Below are positions 54,811-61,100 of a stretch of DNA of 64,000 nucleotides, piece after piece. The DNA is taken from positions 34,426 through 98,425 of the forward strand of contig NZ_JADNHZ010000008.1 in NCBI RefSeq assembly GCF_015554145.1. The letters are read 5' to 3'. Position numbers and translations under genes: made by a program. The first letter of the stretch is position 1. Each line of letters starts with the position of its first letter. Source of the stretch: Collinsella aerofaciens. GTDB lineage: Bacteria; Actinomycetota; Coriobacteriia; Coriobacteriales; Coriobacteriaceae. Below the pieces are notes generated by a model, which ran no database searches, was not told the DNA's origin, and was given only the letters and a program-made list of their open reading frames with translations.

Positions 54811-55262
54811 GTCGGTTCTGCCGTCCCGTCACTCCAGTTACACCCAGTTTTCGGCATCGACACGGAACGCGTGCCGCCGAATGACGCGATGTCGCGTTTC
54901 GTCGGCTTCGGGGACAAAAGCTGGGACAACCTCAAAAACTTTTTTCAAACTCAGGGCTTTGAGTTTTTGTTTTTGTCCCAAAGTGCGCGGCGGGTCGCCT
55001 TTGGAGGCTCGATGGCGCCGAAAACGCCCGTTTTGAAACTCAACCGCCCTTTTGCCCGCAAGCCGCCAGCTGCAATCGCAAGTGAATTAACGCGGGTGGC
55101 TTGCGCGCCATTTGCAAAACCCCAGGTCGCAGGTCTTCGCCATTCGTGAACAAAGTGAGTAGTCTCAGGTGGCTTGCTTATGAGTTGGCGAACGGGCCTT
55201 CAGGATTCAGGGCAAACATGCTGGTAGAATAGGATTCTCAAATCAACGACAGGAGACCGAGC
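54811..55262. other. non-coding left end of the element, with a long palindrome
   Basis: No credible gene. GGGACAAAA (54911-54919) and TTTTGTCCC (54971-54979) enclose further pairings (AAACTC 54947-54952 with GAGTTT 54961-54966). Further right, GGTAGAATAG at 55222-55231 looks like the -10 region of the abi gene and matches a stretch near that gene's own end. Confidence 0.55.
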
Positions 55263-56225
55263 ATGGCCGAACCCCACGATAGGAAGCCGATCCTCACGAT
55301 CGAGCAGCAGATAGAGCACCTCAAGCAGAAGGGCGTAGCCTTCGAGCTGTGTTCCGAGGAAGAGGCCGCGGACTACCTGCGCGACAAGTGCAACTTCTTC
55401 AAGCTCGCATCCTACCGCAAACTCTTCTCGAAATACGAGGGAGGCCCGCGCGACGGCCGCTACGTAGACCTCGACTTCGGCCAGCTGCGCCTGCTCGCGG
55501 CGCTCGACCAGGAGCTGCGCCACGCCCTGCTCGGCATGACGCTCGACATCGAGCATTTCCAGAAGGTGACACTGCTTCGCGAGATGGAGGACCGTGGAGA
55601 GGACGGCTACGCCATCGTGGCCGACTACATGGCATCGCTTACCACTGCAAACAGGGAGTACCGCCTGCGCGAGCTCAAGATGAGCGGCCGCAGCCCCTAC
55701 AGCTCGAGCCTCTACGCGAAGTACTCCGGCGACATGCCTGCCTGGGCCTTCCTTGAGCTCACCTCGTTCGGCACCCTCATCGACTTCGTGCGCTTCTGCG
55801 CCAGGCGATGGGGCGACAGGCGCCTCGAGGCCTCCCACTACGACCTCAAGCGCGTGAAGTCCGTCCGCAACTGCGCCGCGCACGGCTCGTGCCTGATCAA
55901 CTGCTTCGCCGAGAGGGGCGCCGCCCGGGGCTCGGCGTCCAGCGGCGTCTCCCGAAGGGTCGCCGCCGTGGGAATTCCCAAGGCGACCAGGAGGAAGTGG
56001 ATGGGGAATACGGCCATGCAGGAGGTCGCGACCGTGCTCGTGGCGCACTCCGGCTTGGTACCCGAGGGCTCCTCGCGCTCGCGCGCCGCATCCGAGCTCG
56101 CCGAGATGTTCGCCAGGGCCGACGGCGAAACCGAGGCGCTGCCCGACAAGGGGCCCGACGCCGCAGCTCGCTCCGCGCTCGAGTTCCTTCGCAGGTTGAC
56201 AGAATCGCTCGGGTTGGTAGAATAG
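55263..56225 (+). CDS. Abi family (AbiD/AbiF-like) HEPN toxin
   Basis: A 320-residue Abi_2-type protein. The opening LTIEQQIEHLKQKG...AADYLRDKCNFFKLASYRKLF is family-typical. A HEPN RNase motif R-x4-H is present as RNCAAH (Arg202, His207), in YDLKRVKSVRNCAAHGS. Abi/HEPN proteins cleave RNA on phage infection. Two small structured RNAs lie directly downstream, each with promoter and terminator, and RNAs of this kind are described next to abiF genes. A promoter for the first RNA lies in the last 10 codons. ACAGGAGACC precedes the ATG. Confidence 0.88.
   Translation: MAEPHDRKPILTIEQQIEHLKQKGVAFELCSEEEAADYLRDKCNFFKLASYRKLFSKYEGGPRDGRYVDLDFGQLRLLAALDQELRHALLGMTLDIEHFQKVTLLREMEDRGEDGYAIVADYMASLTTANREYRLRELKMSGRSPYSSSLYAKYSGDMPAWAFLELTSFGTLIDFVRFCARRWGDRRLEASHYDLKRVKSVRNCAAHGSCLINCFAERGAARGSASSGVSRRVAAVGIPKATRRKWMGNTAMQEVATVLVAHSGLVPEGSSRSRAASELAEMFARADGETEALPDKGPDAAARSALEFLRRLTESLGLVE
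56196..56223 (+). promoter_or_regulatory. strong promoter in the abi 3' end driving RNA 1
   Basis: TTGACA (56196-56201) and TAGAAT (56218-56223) are separated by 16 bp, close to consensus. It would start RNA near 56230, just after the abi stop. Confidence 0.75.
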
Positions 56226-56229
56226 CCTG

Positions 56230-56292
56230 CAGATAGCAAAACCTTCACGGTTTTAGGGGCGGACTTGCGCAAGCGACTCTGCCCTATTTTTA
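56230..56292 (+). ncRNA. abiF-type small RNA, copy 1
   Basis: About 60 bases. Hairpin 1 is AAAACC/GGTTTT (56238-56254). Hairpin 2 is GGGCG paired with TGCCC (56257-56261 with 56280-56284) plus an inner stem with one C-C mismatch, loop CGCAAG. TATTTTTAT follows, so hairpin 2 is also the terminator. It starts from its own promoter. Likely antitoxin RNA or guide-like partner of the Abi protein. Confidence 0.7.
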
Positions 56293-56330
56293 TATTCACT
56301 CGCTATAGGAGACGGGTGATACCTGGGTCA

Positions 56331-56358
56331 ATGACAGAACTGAGAAGCCCGGAATAAT
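56331..56358 (+). promoter_or_regulatory. promoter of RNA copy 2
   Basis: ATGACA (56331-56336) and AATAAT (56353-56358) with 16 bp between. Weaker than the promoter of copy 1, but placed at the same distance from its RNA. Confidence 0.5.
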
Positions 56359-56364
56359 GGAGCC

Positions 56365-56426
56365 AGTTAGAAACCCTCGGGTTTGCGGGGCGGGATCGTG
56401 AGAGCGATTCTGCCCTATTTTTTCCT
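56365..56426 (+). ncRNA. abiF-type small RNA, copy 2
   Basis: Same plan as copy 1. AAACCC/GGGTTT is at 56371-56384. The second hairpin is GGGCGGGATCG (56388-56398) paired with CGATTCTGCCC (56405-56415), 11 continuous pairs with a six-base loop TGAGAG; TATTTTTTCC follows. Stem bases change in compensating pairs relative to copy 1 while the layout is kept, as selection on structure would produce. Confidence 0.7.
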
Positions 56427-56596
56427 CCGTCTGCCCCAAACCAAGTAGTTCGAAGATAGCCTGTAGGTGTCCTCGTGGGCGCCTTTTATTTTCAGGGAAT
56501 CGGCCGCTTCATGAACGAGCGACCGGCTTGACCTAGATCGAACCGCCTTCATCTCCGTCTAGGCGCCGGCAATCAACATCGTGAATCCGCGCGTGC
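56427..56596. other. spacer with a second terminator
   Basis: GGTGTCC (56466-56472) and GGGCGCC (56477-56483) with loop TCGT, then TTTTATTTT, form a terminator similar to one at 57661. A TTGACCTAGA TCGAACC stretch near 56528 resembles the TCGACCC repeats found further on. No gene is seen. Confidence 0.5.
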
Positions 56597-56726
56597 TACA
56601 ATGCGGGCACCAGAGATGAAAACACAGTCCCCGTCGGGTAGTCGTGGGCGTGCGGGAGTCCGCATCAGTAACCTGCCTCCTTGGTTGTCCCTTCTCTGCA
56701 TGGTCATCTACATAAAGGAGGAACCA
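56597..56726 (+). promoter_or_regulatory. promoter and yjdF-type riboswitch leader
   Basis: TGCTACAAT (ending 56602) is an extended -10. A leader of about 115 bases follows, with a strong internal hairpin TGCGG/CCGCA (GTGCGGGAGTCCGCAT) and conserved-looking AGAGATGAAAACAC and GGGTAGT stretches. The gene after it is yjdF, for which a leader riboswitch binding aza-aromatic compounds has been described. AAAGGAGG at 56716-56723 ends the leader. Confidence 0.6.
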
Positions 56727-56729
56727 GCC

Positions 56730-57149
56730 ATGCAGATCAGCGTGTCGTCCACCCTGACCGTATATCACGACGGCCAATTCTGGGTCGGGCTGGCGGAGCA
56801 TGTCGAGGACGGAAGGTACGGCGTCGCCCGCATCGTCTTCGGCGCAGAACCGTCCGATGAGGAGATCCTGCGATTCGTTGTCAACAAATGGGCGAAGCTC
56901 TCGTTCTTCGGTCACGGTCCGACCGAGGCGAGCAAGCCCGCGAAGAACCCCAAGCGACGCGCCCGCGAGGCGGCGAAAGCCCTCAAGCAGCCGGCGATGA
57001 GCACCAAGGCGCAGCAGGCGCTCGCGAATCAGCGGGAGACGATGAAGCGGGAATCGGCTCAAGCAAGAAGCCAGCGTCGCGCGGATGAGGCGGAGGCGCG
57101 CTTCGAGCAGCGAAAACTGAAGCGCAAACAGAAGCATCGCGGTCATTGA
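56730..57149 (+). CDS. yjdF: YjdF family protein (DUF2992)
   Basis: A 139-residue basic protein. The first 60 residues (LTVYHDGQFWVGLAEHVEDGRYGVARIVFGAEPSDEEILRFV) are typical of YjdF/DUF2992. The rest is a Lys/Arg/Glu/Ala-rich tail, usual for the family. The function is unknown; it is usually controlled by a riboswitch for aza-aromatic compounds, suggesting a role in handling them. ATG 56730 follows AAAGGAGG; the longer ORF would run through the leader. Confidence 0.85.
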   Translation: MQISVSSTLTVYHDGQFWVGLAEHVEDGRYGVARIVFGAEPSDEEILRFVVNKWAKLSFFGHGPTEASKPAKNPKRRAREAAKALKQPAMSTKAQQALANQRETMKRESAQARSQRRADEAEARFEQRKLKRKQKHRGH

Positions 57150-57173
57150 TACCACCATCAACCCATATATAGC

Positions 57174-57206
57174 AGCAGGCGTAGCTTCGATTGAAACTAC
57201 GCCTGC
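57174..57206. terminator. hairpin after yjdF
   Basis: GCAGGCGTAG (57174-57183) pairs with CTACGCCTGC (57197-57206), with inner TTC/GAA pairs. There is no T-run, so termination is uncertain. Confidence 0.5.
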
Positions 57207-57887
57207 CACCTGGTGCTATAACGTTATACAGAACGTATGTTCTATACCCACTCGATGACTAACCCAGTCCGAGCACTACCGATGCGTGTCGCGTCATACC
57301 GCCTAAGAGCTGATTCGTTCAGAAAAGGTTCAGGGGGATTGTCGAGTTTATTGCACCCTCGCGTTTTGCAAAATAGAGCACAAGGCCCTTTAGCTCGAAT
57401 TATTGCATTTAGAACCCCGCCGCTCGTCCATCCTAGCTTGCCCAGAAAGCCCTCCCGCGATGTCCGTGTTCCAACGGATGGGTACCATTTATCCGGGTGC
57501 ACCTGGGGCAACGGGCCGGCAGGCCCGCGCAAGGTCGCTCGCAGAACACGCAACATCAAACACGACAGAAGAGGCGAACGACAGATGCCGGACCCCGGAC
57601 GACAGCACCGCGGAAGACGAGCATTCCGACCACAACCGAACAACTCCAGCTACTAGGCAGGCGCCCGCATGGGCGCCTTTTACTTTTCGGGGGCTTAGCT
57701 GCCAGCTAAGGCACGCGGCTCATGGCCGTTTCGTGAAGACACGACCAGCTCGACCCATCTCGACCCGTCTCAGCTCCTGCCGTGCTCACCAATCGACATC
57801 AGGCGGTTCAATCGTCGCGCAGACGAAAAGGGACACGGTGCCGTGCGGTGTGCTCGCGCGGTGCCGCACGGGAAGATTGGAGGAACC
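57207..57887. other. long non-coding stretch with palindromes and tandem repeats; possible oriT or regulatory region
   Basis: About 680 bp without a convincing gene. It holds TATAACGTTATA (57217-57228) beside GAACGTATGTTC (57231-57242), then a stretch visibly lower in GC (57290-57420), a 23-codon ORF at 57584, and a terminator (GGCGCCC/GGGCGCC near 57661). Tandem TCGACCCATC TCGACCCGTC follows (57750-57769), then an inverted repeat CCGTGCGG (57841-57848) and CCGCACGG (57864-57871) just before the Xis-like gene. Such a stretch next to excision genes could hold the transfer origin. Confidence 0.5.
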
Positions 57888-58106
57888 ATGGCACGCACAG
57901 CCGAATGCGTCGCGCCCGAGGGCAACCAAGATCGCGACGAATGGATGACGGTGATCGAGATGCAGGAGTACATGAGGGCGAGCCGAAACAAGGCATACGA
58001 CCTCATCTGGTCGGGAGAGATCGACTCGTACAGGCTCGGAAGGAAGCTCCTGGTGTCGAGGGCGTCAGTGGACGCCTACATCGAGTCGAGGAGCGGGAGA
58101 AAATGA
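57888..58106 (+). CDS. excisionase-family DNA-binding protein
   Basis: A 72-residue protein with the excisionase/MerR-like winged helix WMTVIEMQEYMRASRNKAYDLIWSGEIDSYRLGRKLLVSRASVDAYIE. Such proteins bend att sites or switch on element genes. ATG 57888 follows GGAGG. It sits upstream of a second small HTH protein and the replication genes. Confidence 0.8.
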   Translation: MARTAECVAPEGNQDRDEWMTVIEMQEYMRASRNKAYDLIWSGEIDSYRLGRKLLVSRASVDAYIESRSGRK

Positions 58107-58184
58107 CGGCGGCGACCGCCCCAGGAGCCGCCCGCGGCCGGGCACGCGAGGGAGCCTCGAGACGAAAGGAGCTCGAGGACGACC

Positions 58185-58433
58185 ATGACCAAGAGCATTA
58201 GCAGGAGCCAGGTGAGGCTCATCGCATCGACCAACGCGATATTCGGCGCCGACGAGGCGTGCGCGATGCTGCGCATCAGCCGCGACGCCATGTACCGGCT
58301 CGCCAAGGACCCCGACGACCCGTTCCCGATCCGCTACATCGGCGGCAAGACGCGCGACGGCATCGTGCTGCACGACGAGCTCGTCGCATGGGTCGAGCGG
58401 AACAGCATCGTCGGCTCGCCCAGAAGGGGCTAG
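58185..58433 (+). CDS. small HTH (Xis/AlpA-like) protein
   Basis: An 82-residue protein with a helix-turn-helix GADEACAMLRISRDAMYRLAKDPDDPFPIRYIGGKTRDGIVLHDELVAWVE of the AlpA/Xis class. It is probably a regulator of the element. The stop lies 5 bp before the initiator gene. Confidence 0.78.
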   Translation: MTKSISRSQVRLIASTNAIFGADEACAMLRISRDAMYRLAKDPDDPFPIRYIGGKTRDGIVLHDELVAWVERNSIVGSPRRG

Positions 58434-58438
58434 CGCCG

Positions 58439-58954
58439 ATGGCGGCCGCAGGCCCGAAGGGGCGCGACGGCCCCTCCCCGCGCGAGTTCACGACGGTACG
58501 GCACTTCATGATGGCGGACCTGGGCCTCTCCGGCCTTTCCCTGCTCGTCTACGCGCGCATCTTCGGCTTCTGCGATGCCGGGTGCGGCTACTTCGAGAGC
58601 AAGGGCGGCCTGGCCCGATTCCTCAACGTGCAGGAGCGCAGCGTCCACCGCGCCATCCGCGACCTGCTCGACCGGGGCCTCATCGAAGAGTGCGGCATGC
58701 ACGCCCCGGCACGCGGGCACGCCACCAAGCGGTACCGCATCGTGCGCGAGAGGCTGCCGCCCGGAGCGCTGGCAACCCCTGACGGTTCGTCAGGGTTTCC
58801 GGCGCGAAAGGGTGACGAAATGACAGGGTTCGCAGCGAACAAGGATGACGAACCGTCAGGGTTCGCAGCCAGAACCCCTGACGAAATGACAGGGAAACCC
58901 CTGACGATATGCCACCCAATAAGCAAAAGGGACAACAAGGACTTCAGAAGATAA
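58439..58954 (+). CDS. helix-turn-helix replication initiator with internal iterons
   Basis: A 171-residue protein. The N-terminal winged helix (GLSLLVYARIFGFCDAGCGYFESKGGLARFLNVQERSVHRAIRDLLDRGLIEE) is of the phage/plasmid initiator (replisome organiser) type. The C-terminus is a repeat tail: DGSSGFPARKG, DEMTGFAANKD, DEPSGFAARTP and DEMTG, made by four 33-bp DNA repeats that look like iterons. A DnaC-like loader follows, giving the lambda O-P order. ATG 58439 is 5 bp after the previous stop. Confidence 0.8.
   Translation: MAAAGPKGRDGPSPREFTTVRHFMMADLGLSGLSLLVYARIFGFCDAGCGYFESKGGLARFLNVQERSVHRAIRDLLDRGLIEECGMHAPARGHATKRYRIVRERLPPGALATPDGSSGFPARKGDEMTGFAANKDDEPSGFAARTPDEMTGKPLTICHPISKRDNKDFRR
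58780..58913. repeat. four 33-bp tandem repeats (iterons) inside the initiator gene, plus a partial fifth
   Basis: Units start at 58780, 58813, 58846 and 58879, exactly 33 bp apart, with a partial fifth TGACGATATG near 58902. Core consensus TGACG(A/G)NN(C/T)G(T/A)CAGGG. In the first unit CCCTGAC and GTCAGGG form a perfect dyad around GGTTC. Three helical turns per unit and location in an initiator gene suggest the origin of replication. Confidence 0.8.
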
Positions 58955-58968
58955 GAAAGGGGCGCCCG

Positions 58969-59757
58969 ATGGACCGAGCGGGACTCATCACCCTGGAGCA
59001 GGCCCGGGCGGCCGGGCTCTCCTTCGACGAGCCGGAGCCGAGGGCGTGCCCGCACTGCGGCGCCGCCCTCGATCCGCTCGGCGCGGCGCTGGCGGGCAGG
59101 GTCGCCTGGGTCTCCGCCGCCCCTTGCCCGTGCGAGGGCGCAGCCAGCGAGCGGGAGGCCGAGGCGCGAAGGCGCGCGGCCCTCGCCGCCAAGGAGGAGG
59201 CCGCCCGCCGGGAGAAGGCGCTCTCGCGCGCGGGCATCCCCAGGCGCTACCGGGCCGCCGAGGCCGACCGCTCCGAGTTCGCCGAGTACATCGCCTCGTT
59301 CGCGGGCAACGGGGGCGCCGGGCTCTACATACACGGGGGCGTCGGCGCCGGCAAGACGCACGCCGCCTCCGCCATGGCCAGGCTGTTCGCCGAGGCCGGC
59401 TACGACGTCGCCTTCACGACGGCCAAGGGGATGCTCGAGCGCGTGAAGGCCACGTTCGACGAGGGCGGCACCGAGGCCGCCGTCGCGCGGTACGCCAAGT
59501 GCGACGTCCTCGTGCTCGACGACCTCGGCAAGGAGGACGCGACGGAATGGTCCGTCGGCACCGTGTTCAGCGTGCTCGACGCGCGCTACGAGGACATGCG
59601 CCCGACCATCGTCACGTCGAACTACGCGCCGGGCGCGCTGGCGGACAGGCTCGCGAGGCGCGGCGAGCGCGTAACGGCAGAGGCGATCGCGAGCAGGATC
59701 TCCCAGACCTGCAGGCCCGTCTACCTGGGCGGAAGGGACAGGCGCCGGCTCGGCTAG
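58969..59757 (+). CDS. DnaC/IstB-like ATP-binding helicase loader
   Basis: A 262-residue P-loop ATPase. An N-terminal zinc site (CPHCGA...CPCEG) is followed by a charged helix and an AAA+ domain with Walker A HGGVGAGKTHAAS, Walker B VLVLDDLGKE and sensor segment IVTSNYAPGAL. It would load the replicative helicase at the iteron-bearing origin next to it. ATG 58969 follows AAAGGGG. Confidence 0.88.
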   Translation: MDRAGLITLEQARAAGLSFDEPEPRACPHCGAALDPLGAALAGRVAWVSAAPCPCEGAASEREAEARRRAALAAKEEAARREKALSRAGIPRRYRAAEADRSEFAEYIASFAGNGGAGLYIHGGVGAGKTHAASAMARLFAEAGYDVAFTTAKGMLERVKATFDEGGTEAAVARYAKCDVLVLDDLGKEDATEWSVGTVFSVLDARYEDMRPTIVTSNYAPGALADRLARRGERVTAEAIASRISQTCRPVYLGGRDRRRLG

Positions 59758-59958
59758 CTTGTGCGCTTCCCGTGGAGGCGCGGACGGCTCGACCCAGCTC
59801 GACCCATCGCGGGCGGCCCCGGTCGCCGCCGCAATCGAAATCGCTATACACGTCTTGGGCGGCGCCGACGCGCCAGCACGCACGCCTGCTCCGACTCGCA
59901 CCGTGCCCCCATCGCGAGGACGCCGCCCGCCAAGCAACAAACGAAAGGCGGAGGGCCC
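59758..59958. other. intergenic region with tandem TCGACCC repeats
   Basis: TCGACCCAGC (59790-59799) and TCGACCCATC (59800-59809) are tandem 10-bp units like those at 57750-57769. The region otherwise carries only the promoter and ribosome site of the next gene. Confidence 0.5.
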
Positions 59959-60492
59959 ATGGACGGCTTCGAGAGGATAACCGGCCGCGAGCACGACGGG
60001 CTCGTGGAGAAGTGCCAGGAGAACGGCTGGCTCAAGGTCGGCGGCTTCGACTGGCAGGACGACCCGTTCCTCGAGGAGTACCCCTACGAGTTCTCCCGCA
60101 CGGACAGCGTCGACAGGCTCCGCGAGGCGATCGGCTCGGGCAACTGGGCCATACGCCAGGGGTTCTGCTACCGCGACCTCGCGTTCATCCAGCAGGTGAA
60201 CGGCGGCGACGAGTGGTGGACGCTCAAGCGCGACGGCGACGCGTGGACCGGCTTCGAGAGCTGGAGCTTCGGCGCCATCGCCCAGGAGCCCGAGCGGTTC
60301 GAGCGCGCCATGCGCGACATGTGCGAGGCGACGCCAGAGCAGTGCCGCAGCGGCGAGTGGGCCCATCTGCACGAGAAGGCTCCCGAGCCGCTGGCGCAGC
60401 GCGCCGCGTCCGCCCGCGAGGCGAGCCGCGCGCACGCCGGGCAGGAAGCCCGCGCCCCAATGGCGCGCGAGAGGGCCGTCGGGGCCGAATAG
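59959..60492 (+). CDS. hypothetical protein of the conjugative element
   Basis: A 177-residue acidic/Arg-rich protein I do not recognise. The N-terminal part (FERITGREHDGLVEKCQENGWLKVGGFDWQDDPFLEEY) and WWTLKRDGDAWTGFESWSF are distinctive and seem to form a small globular domain. The C-terminus has an Ala/Arg helix (AQRAASAREASRAHAGQEARA) also seen at the end of the next gene, suggesting a shared tail. ATG 59959 follows GGCGGAGGG. Confidence 0.7.
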   Translation: MDGFERITGREHDGLVEKCQENGWLKVGGFDWQDDPFLEEYPYEFSRTDSVDRLREAIGSGNWAIRQGFCYRDLAFIQQVNGGDEWWTLKRDGDAWTGFESWSFGAIAQEPERFERAMRDMCEATPEQCRSGEWAHLHEKAPEPLAQRAASAREASRAHAGQEARAPMARERAVGAE

Positions 60493-60500
60493 GGACGACC

Positions 60501-60523
60501 GGGGCGCGAAGGCGCCCCTTTTC
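60501..60523 (+). terminator. terminator after the hypothetical gene
   Basis: GGGGCGC (60501-60507) pairs with GCGCCCC (60512-60518), loop GAAG, then TTTTC. Confidence 0.75.
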
Positions 60524-60548
60524 ATCTCGACTGGAAGGGAGGCGCGGG

Positions 60549-61100
60549 ATGGCGAGCGACTACGGGGACGAGGCGGGCGGCAAGCTGCTCGACTGGATGC
60601 TGAGGATCGGCCAGGAGGCCGGCGCCGAGGCAATGGCGCGCAGCGCGAGGGAGCTCTCCGAGCGCCTCGCGGGAATCCGCGGGACCATCGCCGGCGGGCG
60701 CGCCGAGGCCATCGCGGCCGACGGCGTGCCGGCCTACGCGAAGCTCAGCCTCGAGGAGCTCTCTGGGCTTCCCGAGTACGCGACGATCAAGGAGGTCGTC
60801 TCCGACAAGCTGCGCGCCGCGTCGGTCGAGCACCACATCATCCCCGGCGAGGGCCGCGACTGGCTGCTCTTCAAGGTGGAGGACGCCCCCGAGGTCGACG
60901 AGGCCTTCCGCCAGCTGGAGCAAGAGACGGGCAAGGCCGCCGATCGCGCAAGGGAGCGGCTCTCCGAGATAGCCGAGAGGCGCCAGGCGCCCGAGCGGCT
61001 GGCGGAGCGCGCCGAGCGGGCGCGCGAGGCGTCGAGGGCCCACAGCCAGGGCATCGGCCGGGACCGCGGCCCGCGACATATCGAGGGGCCCGAGAGATGA
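60549..61100 (+). CDS. PcfB-like (DUF3801) relaxosome/coupling accessory protein
   Basis: A 183-residue protein with an N-terminal helical part (DYGDEAGGKLLDWMLRIGQEAGAEAMARSARELS) and a central VEHHIIPGEGRDWLLFKVEDAPEVDEAFRQLE of the DUF3801/PcfB kind. The tail is Arg/Glu-rich. PcfB proteins help bring relaxosome DNA to the VirD4-type coupling ATPase, whose gene overlaps this one by 4 bp (ATGA). GGGAGG precedes the ATG. Confidence 0.8.
   Translation: MASDYGDEAGGKLLDWMLRIGQEAGAEAMARSARELSERLAGIRGTIAGGRAEAIAADGVPAYAKLSLEELSGLPEYATIKEVVSDKLRAASVEHHIIPGEGRDWLLFKVEDAPEVDEAFRQLEQETGKAADRARERLSEIAERRQAPERLAERAERAREASRAHSQGIGRDRGPRHIEGPER

Noticed and set aside
54766..55149. 127-codon open frame right of the two-component operon
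   Set aside because: It starts in a terminator region, runs through a palindrome, has no ribosome site and no recognisable domain.
57237..57656. 139-codon open frame after yjdF
   Set aside because: No ribosome site, Pro/Arg-rich shadow-like composition and no domain; the stretch looks regulatory.
58780..58913. 33-bp repeats as a CRISPR array
   Set aside because: Unit and spacing are continuous coding repeats with no variable spacers and no cas genes.
59046..60548. In-frame extension upstream of the PcfB-like gene
   Set aside because: It reads through the DnaC-like gene in the wrong frame and through a terminator. The real start is ATG 60549 with GGGAGG.
58588..60633. 681-codon minus-strand open frame in the element
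   Set aside because: It is antisense to the initiator, DnaC-like and hypothetical genes, which have good starts and recognisable domains. Very high GC content creates such frames.
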